In this document: piece by piece, positions 43,337 to 50,881 of the stretch
Numbering within the stretch: the stretch's first letter is position 1
Layout of the letters: each line of letters begins with the position of its first letter
Assembly (NCBI RefSeq): GCF_001623565.1
Contig: NZ_CP015196.1
Span: 930,001 to 994,000 of the forward strand
Reading direction: 5' to 3'
Source of the DNA: Streptococcus marmotae
GTDB lineage: Bacteria; Bacillota; Bacilli; Lactobacillales; Streptococcaceae
Length of the DNA: 64,000 nt
Translations under genes and position numbers: made by a program
The notes under the pieces: model-generated
Databases searched by the model: none
Seen by the model: only the letters and a program-made list of their open reading frames with translations
Told to the model about the DNA's origin: nothing

Positions 43337-44032
43337 ATGCATCTTCAAGTGACACATCTTCAAAAAGAATTTAAGGATAAAGTCGTTTTGCAGGATCTTT
43401 CCTTTGAGATTGAGTCAGGTACGGTTTGTGGTCTTTTAGGAGTAAATGGAGCGGGTAAATCAACTCTGATGAAAATCTTATTTGGACTAGAGCAAGCAGA
43501 CAAAGGGCAGGTCTTGATGGATGGACGCCTATTGAACAAGGATAAAGATAGGGGCAGACTTTTAGGGGCTCTGATTGAACGTCCTGCTATTTATCAGAAT
43601 TTGTCGGCATTTGACAATCTGAAAACGAAGGCTTTATTATATGGCATTTCAGATGAACGGATTTGGGAAGTTCTTAGGACGATTGGTTTATCAGATACTG
43701 GAAAGAAGCGTGCCAAGGCATTTTCACTAGGGATGAAGCAACGTTTGGGAATTGGCATGGCGATTCTCACAGAGCCAGCATTTCTGATTTTGGATGAGCC
43801 GACTAATGGATTAGATCCTGATGGCATTAAGGATTTATTGCAGTTGATTCGGATATTAAAAGAAAAGCAGATGACGATTCTTGTTTCGAGTCATCAATTG
43901 CATGAGGTGAGTCAAGTAGCAGATCAGATTTTGATTTTACATCAAGGGCGTATTTGCTATGATCGGAAAAGCCATCAAGAGGATGATTTGGAACAACTGT
44001 TCTTTCATATTGTACATGGAGGTGTGAGATGA
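43337..44032 (+). CDS. Lantibiotic-immunity-type ABC ATPase (LanF-like)
   Basis: It encodes 231 residues with Walker A GVNGAGKST (about 36-44), signature FSLGMKQRLG (about 131-140) and Walker B FLILDEPTNGLDP (about 152-164). AAAGGGGGAC precedes the ATG. Together with two small permeases it matches LanFEG exporters, which expel lantibiotics or bacitracin-like peptides from the membrane. It overlaps the next gene by 4 nt. Confidence 0.92.
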   Translation: MHLQVTHLQKEFKDKVVLQDLSFEIESGTVCGLLGVNGAGKSTLMKILFGLEQADKGQVLMDGRLLNKDKDRGRLLGALIERPAIYQNLSAFDNLKTKALLYGISDERIWEVLRTIGLSDTGKKRAKAFSLGMKQRLGIGMAILTEPAFLILDEPTNGLDPDGIKDLLQLIRILKEKQMTILVSSHQLHEVSQVADQILILHQGRICYDRKSHQEDDLEQLFFHIVHGGVR

Positions 44033-44751
44033 AGGCTCTATTTCAATCTGAGTATCTAAAGTTGAAAGGATCAGGGCAGAAAAAGCTAGCTCTACTATTG
44101 CCTTTTTTAACGATAGCCATTGCCTTTCTGATAGGTAGTCCTTATATTTTAGAAAGTTTTGCTTTGTATTGGTGGGAGGCTTTATTTCTTTTTGTGTTGA
44201 TTAGTTTGCTTTGTCTGTATGATTACCAGGCTGAAAAGCAAGCAGGTCAGTTTCAAAATGTGCAAGTAGGGTCATTGACTGCCAAAATTCGCTTGGTAAA
44301 GGGGCTATTGGTGGTGTACCAACTAGCTATTGCAAGCGGTTTTTTCCTGCTCTTTCTCTATCTTGTTTCGCTGGTATTTCCGACTATTCTTGCTCTTCAT
44401 TGGCTGACCAATATCCTAGCTTTGTTTCTCGTACTCCTAACAGTCTTGTGGGATATTCCATTTTTATATAGTTGTTTTGGACACTTCAACCCCTACCTTA
44501 TTTTAGTGGTAAATAGTTTTCTGTGTTTTTTAGTAGCACCTTTTATTGCACAAACGAAGTGGTGGTATCTATTCCCCTATACCTATCATTATCAAGTCAT
44601 GGCCATTTTACTACAGATAAAGCCGTCGGGAGATAAGATGGCGCAAGCAAGCTCGATTGATTTGCTCTCTTTGCTGATGGCAATTGGATTCTCTATCATT
44701 CTTACTGGTTTCGGCATGGTTATCTGGATGAGAAAGAGGAAAGATTCATGA
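44029..44751 (+). CDS. Lantibiotic-immunity-type ABC permease (LanE-like)
   Basis: It encodes 240 residues with six membrane segments and a short cytosolic N-terminus MKALFQSEYLKLKGS, the usual opening of MutE/EpiE-type permeases. It overlaps both neighbours by 4 nt. It forms the membrane channel with the next protein. Confidence 0.85.
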   Translation: MKALFQSEYLKLKGSGQKKLALLLPFLTIAIAFLIGSPYILESFALYWWEALFLFVLISLLCLYDYQAEKQAGQFQNVQVGSLTAKIRLVKGLLVVYQLAIASGFFLLFLYLVSLVFPTILALHWLTNILALFLVLLTVLWDIPFLYSCFGHFNPYLILVVNSFLCFLVAPFIAQTKWWYLFPYTYHYQVMAILLQIKPSGDKMAQASSIDLLSLLMAIGFSIILTGFGMVIWMRKRKDS

Positions 44752-45404
44752 CTATCTTAATGAGTGAATGGTTCAAAGTCCGTCAGTCGTATGCCATCTA
44801 TTTTTTAGTCGGAATGAGTCTGCTAGAATGTGTCGCGATACCAACTTATCTAGCCTTTGTTCCAAGTTCCTATGCCTTAGATGCTGCGATTTATTTTCCG
44901 ATGTTAGCGAATTGTCTTCTCTATACTATTGTGCCTATTTTGTTGGTTGAGCAGGAAAGTCAAGCAAATCACTTTCAAAATATTCACAGTACAGCAACTA
45001 GTTCCTACTTATGGGCTGCCAAGTTAACACTGGTAGATGGTCTGTCTATCCTACCAACCGTGCTCTTATGGTATTTTATTGGTGTCTTTGTCTACAAAGA
45101 TATACCGTATTTGCTGATTGGTCTTGCGAGTTGGAGTTTGACGATCCTCGTCTATCACGTTCATCTACTGCTCAGTTTATTTCTAGCAAAGGGGATAAAT
45201 TTTGCATTTGCTTTCCTTGAATGTTTGTTGCTCCTTTTTGCCAGTAATCGAACATTTTTAGGGCACTATTGGTGTCCAATAGTTCTGCCTGCTAACGCCA
45301 TTATAACCTTGGATTGGTCTTATTTACTAACCTTATGGTGCTGGATCGTAGTGATAACTTGTATTGAACTCTATTTCATGCATTTCAACCGTTACCGCGT
45401 TTAG
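44748..45404 (+). CDS. Lantibiotic-immunity-type ABC permease (LanG-like)
   Basis: It encodes 218 residues with six membrane segments and the N-terminus MTILMSEWFKVRQSYAIYFL, typical of MutG/EpiG-type permeases. It is the last complete gene of the operon. There is no lantibiotic precursor, LanB/C/M enzyme or LanT transporter in the window, so this is an immunity or resistance set without its own bacteriocin here. Confidence 0.85.
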   Translation: MTILMSEWFKVRQSYAIYFLVGMSLLECVAIPTYLAFVPSSYALDAAIYFPMLANCLLYTIVPILLVEQESQANHFQNIHSTATSSYLWAAKLTLVDGLSILPTVLLWYFIGVFVYKDIPYLLIGLASWSLTILVYHVHLLLSLFLAKGINFAFAFLECLLLLFASNRTFLGHYWCPIVLPANAIITLDWSYLLTLWCWIVVITCIELYFMHFNRYRV

Positions 45405-45414
45405 GAGGTGTCTT

Positions 45415-45495
45415 ATGAAATAGAGAAAGGTCCTATTTCTGATTGTTGTGTACCCCTATGGGCAGAAAAGAGAGATGCTGTTTTGTTCGCAATAA
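45415..45495 (+). pseudogene. Short ORF broken by an amber codon after lanG-like gene
   Basis: A strong AGGAGGTG (45403-45410) precedes ATG at 45415, but codon 3 is TAG. Beyond it the frame stays open for 23 codons with a hydrophobic start (KVLFLIVVYP) and stops at TAA. It may be the remnant of a fourth operon gene, or the site may serve the end of lanG only by chance. Confidence 0.35.
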
Positions 45496-45503
45496 AAGTA
45501 TAA

Positions 45504-45540
45504 AACCCAGCTCATTTCCAGAGCTGGGTTGACTTGTTTT
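45504..45540. terminator. Terminator between the ABC operon and the YrdC-domain gene
   Basis: AACCCAGCTC pairs with GAGCTGGGTT; the genes converge on it and both strands have T-rich flanks. Confidence 0.85.
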
Positions 45541-45551
45541 TATGAAAAAAC

Positions 45552-46337
45552 TTAGTAATACTCACCTTGGCGGTAGTCCCATGAGTTGAAGTGGTCAGAC
45601 AGGTGCATCATGATTTTATCAATATCAAGACCTTTACGAATGACGACAGGGCATGGAGAGATTGAGCGGCTGTCCTTTCCTTGCTCTGGGATGAGTTTGC
45701 CGTCAGCGTCTACCATAGAGACCATGACCCCTTGCTCATAACGGGTTTCAATAGTCTTATCGGGCTGGATAGAGGCCACATAATCGTCTGCTTCGATGAC
45801 AAGATCAACTTTTGATGCGATACGCTCACCGATACCTTCGACCTTTCCGCGGTTACCTTTACCAGACGGGTTAGCAGAAGAAGCATAGACCATACGACCT
45901 TCTTTTTCCCACATTTCTTTAGCAATTTGCTCGCCGGCAACACCAAATTTAATGACAAAGCAGGAAGTCCCACGACTATCTGTCATCAATTCTTCACGGC
46001 CGTCACCGTAGGCTTTGAGTTTTGCATAGGCCTCTTCACGCCAAGGAAGGATACAACCGAGCAAAATATCTTCGTCCCAATGCTTTTGGTAGAAGGCTTC
46101 AATCTCGGGAGTCATTTGCGCTAATTCACGGAGTTCATCCATGCTGCCACATAGGACAACCCCAGGCTTATTGCGTTTGCGTTCCTTGGCATCAAATTTT
46201 CGTTCCAAACCAGCCTTATCAGCGGTCATGATAATATAGCCAACCTTGGTAGGGCAGACAATCACGCCCCCTTCTCCTTTGATAATGTCAAGTCCTTCTT
46301 GTGACAGTTGTCCGTCCCAGTGGATTTGTTTTGTCAT
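45552..46337 (-). CDS. Sua5/YciO/YrdC-domain protein
   Basis: It encodes 261 residues from the ATG at 46337, which has GGAGATT 9 nt upstream; a longer in-frame start at 46415 lacks such a site. YrdC features are a CPTKVGYIIMTADK opening, the basic KERKRNKPGVVL loop, and YASSANPSGKGN, equivalents of the threonine/ATP pocket. YrdC proteins make threonylcarbamoyl-AMP for t6A. This one is divergent from the standard YrdC pattern (no P-T-E-T-V-Y-G-L), so it may be a paralogue with another role. Confidence 0.75.
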   Translation of the reverse strand: MTKQIHWDGQLSQEGLDIIKGEGGVIVCPTKVGYIIMTADKAGLERKFDAKERKRNKPGVVLCGSMDELRELAQMTPEIEAFYQKHWDEDILLGCILPWREEAYAKLKAYGDGREELMTDSRGTSCFVIKFGVAGEQIAKEMWEKEGRMVYASSANPSGKGNRGKVEGIGERIASKVDLVIEADDYVASIQPDKTIETRYEQGVMVSMVDADGKLIPEQGKDSRSISPCPVVIRKGLDIDKIMMHLSDHFNSWDYRQGEYY

Positions 46338-46540
46338 ACAATTAATCTCCTTGTCTAAATTTTCAGATAATTCAATTATATCAGAATTTTTCTGAAAATC
46401 AAGGATATTTTTCAAACTTATCCACCAGTCTTATCTGCGAGTAAAATTCAAAGTAGTTTATATGAAAGAGGTTGAGATAAACCAGGATGAGCGGGGCTCG
46501 CTCATCCACAAAAAATGTAGTTTGGAAAATTACGTATAAA

Positions 46541-46870
46541 AAGTGTCTGTCCTTGCTTCTTTTATAGCTTTAGCAGTTTGACGCATATCAATAGTCAGGG
46601 GAGTGACTATTGATACCTGAACCTAGAAATAAAGAAGTGAGGGTTGTCTGGTTTTTAAAACGTTGATAAATCAACATTCTAGTAGAGGAGGCTAGCGAAC
46701 ATTTCGCTAGCTCTATTTCCAACCTTTTACAATTCTCAATTGCAAGGGGCGAGCTGCGCTCGTTCTATTTCCAGCCTTCCACAATTCTCAATTGTGAAAG
46801 TTAGTCAACTTCTGGGGGTGGGAGTAAACGAATCCAGTGGATTCGTTTAGCCCGAACCTAGAAATAAAGA
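46541..46870. repeat. Mosaic of dispersed repeats (A2, B2 and hairpins)
   Basis: The 46338-47099 stretch has no gene. It holds: a hairpin GGATGAGC/GCTCATCC near 46480-46505; module A (46541-46630), the inverse of 25986-26064; module B (46691-46796) with two tandem copies of CACAATTCTCAATTG; AACCTAGAAATAAAGAAGTG twice (46620-46640 and 46857-46876); and a hairpin AAACGAATCC/GGATTCGTTT near 46826-46850. Intergenic repeat accumulation explains the length. Confidence 0.75.
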
Positions 46871-47025
46871 AGTGAGGTAAATCGATTCCTGCGAAATATC
46901 GATTTTTGTTCTGACTCCATTTTTTTATAGGCAGAAACTGCCTTTCCTTATAATTTGTTTTTCTTATCAAATGAGGAACAGTAGCTCTGGTTTTAGAAAA
47001 AAATTTTAAAAAAGAGAGCAAAAAC

Positions 47026-47059
47026 TTGACAAATCGCTTGTTATACTACATATAACAAG
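47026..47059 (+). promoter_or_regulatory. Promoter with palindromic operator before a decayed gene
   Basis: TTGACA (47026-47031) is followed after 17 nt by CATATA (47049-47054). Overlapping it is a perfect palindrome CTTGTTATA-CTACA-TATAACAAG (47037-47059), which would suit a dimeric repressor. A hairpin GGCTTG/CAAGCC follows at 47058-47082, then AAAGGAG and a start codon at 47117. Confidence 0.55.
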
Positions 47060-47116
47060 GCTTGACTTTCCAGCCAAGCCTCTCTAAAAAGCTACAAAAA
47101 GGAGAAAAATGATATG

Positions 47117-47600
47117 AAGCAAAGATAAAGTTGTGAAATCCTTGCTTGAGCTACCGTCATAACGCTAGCTGTTATTTTTGCAACAATAGAAAGCGCTTAC
47201 TAGATTGTTCGCTCAGCTACATAGCCAGAAACAGCGAAAATGATTCACTTGTTACTTTTCTAGTTATAAGTTGGCAGCGGACACAAAGTCAAGAACGACC
47301 AAAACTTGTGATGCCAGTGGCTAAAGCGCCCAAAGCTACTATGCTAGTATCTAAAAAAGCCAATGAGCAGAACAGGGACTATTGCTCAAATAGCTACTGT
47401 AAGTGTGGTGACAATGACAACTGCAGAAGGTCAAATAGTCGCTTACTCACGTGTAGGAGGCGCTAAATCCTACCAAACATTGGTTTACAAGATTCGTACT
47501 TGGCGGCATGCTCACAGGGGCAAAAAGATGGAGAGATTAGAGAGGATGAAAAGCAGGAAGATACCTATCTTAGTAGCACTTCGGTTTGGTATCTGAATCT
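47117..47600 (+). pseudogene. Decayed gene, probably for a secreted or membrane protein
   Basis: After AAAAAGGAG, an ATG at 47117 opens a frame that stops after four codons. Fragments of coding sense persist: ATVITLAVIFATIESAY (like a signal peptide, same frame, 47155-47205), then TQSQERPKLVMPVAKAP in one frame and GTIAQIATVSVVTMTTAEGQ in another further right. Promoter, operator and ribosome site are intact while the reading frame is not. I cannot name the parent gene. To 47723 nothing else is seen. Confidence 0.4.
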
Positions 47601-47723
47601 TATCAGCTCAAAACTCATGTAGTGGCATATTTCCTGAGCGACTATCTATAAAATCATCGGCAGATAGGACTGAGGAGATGGAATAATGTTTGGATAACAC
47701 ATGGAATATTTAGGAGAAAGAAA

Positions 47724-48284
47724 ATGGAAGTAACAAAAGAAATCGAGAAAAAATTTGCCGTAGCTGTCGTAACACCATGGATTAAAGGAAAAATGGATGT
47801 AGATAATTATAATATTATGATTGACATCCCTAATACTATCATTTTTGGTTTAGTTCCAGCAGGTCGTCGGAAATATACAACGCCACTGGGAAACGTTTCA
47901 AATGTTTATACAAGTTCTTCTTATAAATTAGGAAAAATCTTTATTGGCCTACTATTAGGATTATTTGGCTTGAATATGCTGAGAGAAAGTTTCTTAGCTG
48001 CTTTAGTCGTTTTAGCAGTTGCAGCACTTGTGATTGCTTCAGGTATTTTGACTGTTTTCAGCTATGAGAATAGCGGTAATTCTGTAACTATTCCACTCCC
48101 ATTTTTCGAAGCGCATCATGCTCAAGAATTTGAAGAAAAAGTTATCGCTAAAATTAATAAATACAATGATGATCGCAATGGATTGCTCAACGCTCAATTA
48201 AATGCTCAGTTGATTAATAATCAGCAAGCTCAATCTACTCAACAGCTTGTCGATGCTTTGAAAAATCAAAACAACCAAGAATAG
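47724..48284 (+). CDS. Membrane protein of unknown function
   Basis: It encodes 186 residues with AGGAGAAAG before the ATG. Residues 1-70 are a soluble beta-rich part resembling a small PH-like domain. Two membrane helices follow (about 73-90 and 92-113), then a short beta segment and a C-terminal Asn/Gln-rich helix (NAQLNAQLINNQQAQSTQQLV). I do not recognise the family. It precedes another membrane-anchored protein gene by about 350 nt. Confidence 0.7.
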   Translation: MEVTKEIEKKFAVAVVTPWIKGKMDVDNYNIMIDIPNTIIFGLVPAGRRKYTTPLGNVSNVYTSSSYKLGKIFIGLLLGLFGLNMLRESFLAALVVLAVAALVIASGILTVFSYENSGNSVTIPLPFFEAHHAQEFEEKVIAKINKYNDDRNGLLNAQLNAQLINNQQAQSTQQLVDALKNQNNQE

Positions 48285-48439
48285 ATTTTCAACGACTCTT
48301 TACAACTAGTCGTTGTGCAACAGAGTTAATGAAAATCGTTTCTTTCATCAACAACCGATTCGGAAATGTAAGGTAGGCGACGGCTAAGAAGCGACTTTTC
48401 AATGCCTGAAATGCCATTTGCCACCTCCTATATCATTTG

Positions 48440-48575
48440 AACTATTCGCTATAAAAATCAAAATCTGATTTGGCAACGAAACGATAGGCAATCTGGAAAT
48501 AAGAAAAGTAGTTGCTTTTTCAACAATTCAGCAAGGTAAGTTAACGACAGAAGAAGCTGATTCTTGATGAGTAGT
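48440..48575 (+). repeat. Dispersed repeat module D2
   Basis: In the 48285-48638 gap, AAAATCAAAATCTGAT (48453-48468), a GGCAACGAAACGAT stretch, and GCAAGGTAAGTTAACGAC (48531-48548) match modules at 26113-26140 and the inverse of 49938-50020. A small hairpin CAACGAC/GTCGTTG lies at 48290-48316. No gene is seen in the gap. Confidence 0.65.
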
Positions 48576-48638
48576 AGCCCAAAATGCAGCCGAAAGGTTT
48601 ACTATCTGTCTAATAAATATATAAAGGAGATTTGTTTT

Positions 48639-49781
48639 ATGGATACAAATCAAGTTGGAAACCTTTTTGAACAAATAAAGGCATTTGTTCAAAAAAATAA
48701 GGTAGCAGCTATCTCAATCGTAGTAGCAGTCATTGCAGTAGGTGGCGGCTACAATTTTTACCAGTCTCAACCCAAAAGTGTTGCCACTGCTGTTAACGTG
48801 GAATTTAGTGGTTATGACGGCTATGGCCAATTGGAGTACGATTCGCAAGAGATTAATGTGGAGATTCAGAGAGTTGCGTATCGCAGCGTAGGATTCAATA
48901 AAAATCAAGTTGAAGATTTGATAAACCGAGATCCATTGATTCTAGCGGAAATTTCTGCAAGCTCATCGTTGAACAGCAAATATAAGAAGGCAAACGCCAT
49001 TATTTCAAGTGTTTCATACAATTTTGATAAGACTTCTGAATTAAGCAACGGGGATACCGTAACCTTATCAATTAGTCCGAAATCTAGTAAATCTCCGATT
49101 AAGAAAGAGACTAAGAAATTTAAAGTGGAAGGACTTGAAAAAACAGAGACAATCTCGACAAAAGCTTTGCTAGAAGAATATCCAGTTACATTCATTGGCT
49201 TTAATAACTATGGAAAAATCAAATTACCAACGGATAAAGATGGAAACCAGCTTTTTACCATTTCTGATACGAAGGAAAATTATAAAAATGGAGAGACAGT
49301 CCGCTTAGATGTTGCCCAATCCTATATATCAGGTTTAGAAAAAGAAGGTAAGAAACTAGAATCAAGTGAGATTGAAGTTGAAGTAAAAGACTTGAAGGAG
49401 ATTTCTGATATTTCCAACATTACAGAAGCTCTCACCAAAAATGACAGCTATGCCAAATCAAAGTATGAAAATTCAGACTATGCAACCTATACTTTGGAAA
49501 AGCAATCAGATCATATTTCCTATAATGTTGCTTCATACAGCGATGCAGCTTCTGGTCAAATTTACCTAGTCTCTATTTATAAGATTTCAAAACAAGGTAA
49601 ATACGATAACAGTGTACAGTATGCTTACTATGGCTATCGCTATTACGTAAATACTGATAATAGTTTGGACTTGGAGACTTCTAACAAGGTATATGGATAT
49701 GAAACACAAGACCTTGAAAAACTTCGAGCAGAGCTGGAGACAGAGGGTTATAAAGAATATAAAGCATCTAGTGATAAGTAA
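48639..49781 (+). CDS. Membrane-anchored extracellular protein, unknown family
   Basis: It encodes 380 residues from the ATG at 48639, which has AAAGGAGAT upstream; an earlier in-frame ATG at 48564 has no such site. One membrane helix (KVAAISIVVAVIAVGGGYNF, about 23-42) puts the rest outside the cell. The outer part shows two similar repeats, each a beta domain (VNVEFSGYDGYGQLEYDSQ and VTFIGFNNYGKIKLPTDKDG) with L-S-N-G-D-T-V and Y-K-N-G-E-T-V turns. It recalls streptococcal zinc-ribbon or YvcC-type envelope proteins, but no name is safe. Confidence 0.75.
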   Translation: MDTNQVGNLFEQIKAFVQKNKVAAISIVVAVIAVGGGYNFYQSQPKSVATAVNVEFSGYDGYGQLEYDSQEINVEIQRVAYRSVGFNKNQVEDLINRDPLILAEISASSSLNSKYKKANAIISSVSYNFDKTSELSNGDTVTLSISPKSSKSPIKKETKKFKVEGLEKTETISTKALLEEYPVTFIGFNNYGKIKLPTDKDGNQLFTISDTKENYKNGETVRLDVAQSYISGLEKEGKKLESSEIEVEVKDLKEISDISNITEALTKNDSYAKSKYENSDYATYTLEKQSDHISYNVASYSDAASGQIYLVSIYKISKQGKYDNSVQYAYYGYRYYVNTDNSLDLETSNKVYGYETQDLEKLRAELETEGYKEYKASSDK

Positions 49782-49838
49782 AGCAGCTTGTCTAATCTTG
49801 TGCTAGACTCGAGTCACAATACCAAATTACTGTGCTGA

Positions 49839-49876
49839 ACAACTTCCTTTATGAAACAATAAGGGGAGTTGTTCTG
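49839..49876 (+). terminator. Hairpin after the membrane-anchored protein gene
   Basis: AACAACTTCCTT pairs with AAGGGGAGTTGTT with two mismatches. The T-run is weak, so efficiency is doubtful. Confidence 0.5.
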
Positions 49877-49937
49877 TGTCAAAATGCAGTTCAATATTCG
49901 TAAAAGGAGGTAGCGTTTGGAGTTATACTCGTCAGGA

Positions 49938-50040
49938 ATCAACATCTGACGTTGTTAACTCACCTTACTGGCTCACGCTTCTATCTGCGGTTTCGTTACC
50001 TAGTCAGGTAATTTTTGGCCCAGTCTCGTTGATTTATCTC
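49938..50040 (-). repeat. Dispersed repeat module D3 (inverted)
   Basis: In the 49782-50117 gap, AATCAACATCTGACGTTGTT (49937 on) and GTTAACTCACCTTACTGGCT are the inverse of the D1 and D2 modules; GGTTTCGTTACC corresponds to the GGCAACGAAAC of D2. An ORF here (49876-50079) is explained by the repeat and is not called. Confidence 0.65.
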
Positions 50041-50087
50041 GTATCTATCGGAGCCAGACTGGCTTTTAAAGCCACATAATAAACGAA

Positions 50088-50110
50088 AAACGCGACCAAA
50101 CGTCGCGTTT
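50088..50110 (-). terminator. Terminator of ybaB
   Basis: AAACGCGAC pairs with GTCGCGTTT around CAAAC; on the minus strand TTTTTCG follows. Confidence 0.82.
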
Positions 50111-50117
50111 ACACTTT

Positions 50118-50417
50118 TTAAAATGGTAATTTTCCAGCGAAAGCGCCCAATTTTTTCTGGGTTGTTTCATCGATTTTGGTGAGGGCTTGATTGACGGCTT
50201 GGATGGTCATTTCTTGCAAAGTTTCCAGATCGTCGGCATCTACCACCTCAGGCTTAAAATCAATGGTTATCAGCTTCTTATCACCTGTAAAGGTCACAGA
50301 GACCAAGTCTTGGGCAGATGTGCCTGTAAATTCTGTTGCCGCAAGCTCAGCTTGGCTTTTCTCCATTTGTTTTTGTAATTTTTGCGCTTGCTTCATCATC
50401 TGTTGCATGTTCATCAT
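50118..50417 (-). CDS. YbaB/EbfC nucleoid-associated protein
   Basis: It encodes 99 residues starting [26 protein letters not shown], the diagnostic helix of the YbaB/EbfC family, with the central [22 protein letters not shown] strands. Dimers bind DNA and affect nucleoid structure and gene expression. In many bacteria the gene follows dnaX; here it stands alone, as in streptococci. Confidence 0.94.
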   Translation of the reverse strand: MMNMQQMMKQAQKLQKQMEKSQAELAATEFTGTSAQDLVSVTFTGDKKLITIDFKPEVVDADDLETLQEMTIQAVNQALTKIDETTQKKLGAFAGKLPF

Positions 50418-50556
50418 AGCTTTTTCTTCCTTTCCTTGTTTGCCTATTTCTTATTATACCATGTCAGACAGGGAATTCAAAAAAGAAATGCAGTTTTGTT
50501 AGTGGGGCTCTACAATATAAATCCTTTATTTTGTTGAGGTTTTCAATAGAATGGCC

Positions 50557-50797
50557 CATGACAGACGCATGAAGAAAATTTTTCCAAATTATTTCTAAAA
50601 TATGATTTTTATTCTGAAATATTGAAAAACCAGACCCGTAATTGCCGAAAGCGAAACTTTCATGTAGTATTAAAGGATGAAAAACTAGAGAATTTCTCGA
50701 AAATCCTTCGAATTTTTTTAAATAAGGTTATCAAAGTAGGCGTTTTGTTGTTTTCACAACTTTTTCAACGAATGATTTTCTTCATGCGTCTGTCGTG
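50557..50797. repeat. MITE-like element with 23-bp inverted repeats
   Basis: GACAGACGCATGAAGAAAAT at 50560-50579 is repeated inverted at 50775-50794; the arms extend to 23 bp with one mismatch (50557-50579, 50775-50797). The 195-bp centre is AT-rich with no ORF. The right arm ends 18 bp before the agaS -35. A GGGGCTCTACAATAT stretch at about 50505 resembles the IS end GGCTCTATAATATC, so the region may derive from an ISL3-like element. No target duplication was identified. Confidence 0.6.
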
Positions 50798-50815
50798 AGA
50801 ATAGCCTATTTTATA

Positions 50816-50844
50816 TTGACGAAAGCGTTTTTATAGGGTATAAT
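50816..50844 (+). promoter_or_regulatory. agaS promoter with overlapping cre-like site
   Basis: TTGACG (50816-50821), 17-nt spacer, TATAAT (50839-50844). Inside, CGAAAGCGTTTTTA (50820-50833) matches TGAAAGCGTTTTCA, a good cre form, at 12 of 14 positions, which suggests repression by CcpA. The gene lies just after the MITE-like element. Confidence 0.72.
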
Positions 50845-50881
50845 AAAAGAAACTGGTTATAACCACCAAGGAGGAAAAGCA

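Noticed and set aside
49876..50079. ORF of 67 codons
   Set aside because: It lies across repeat module D3 and has a composition explained by it; no family resemblance.
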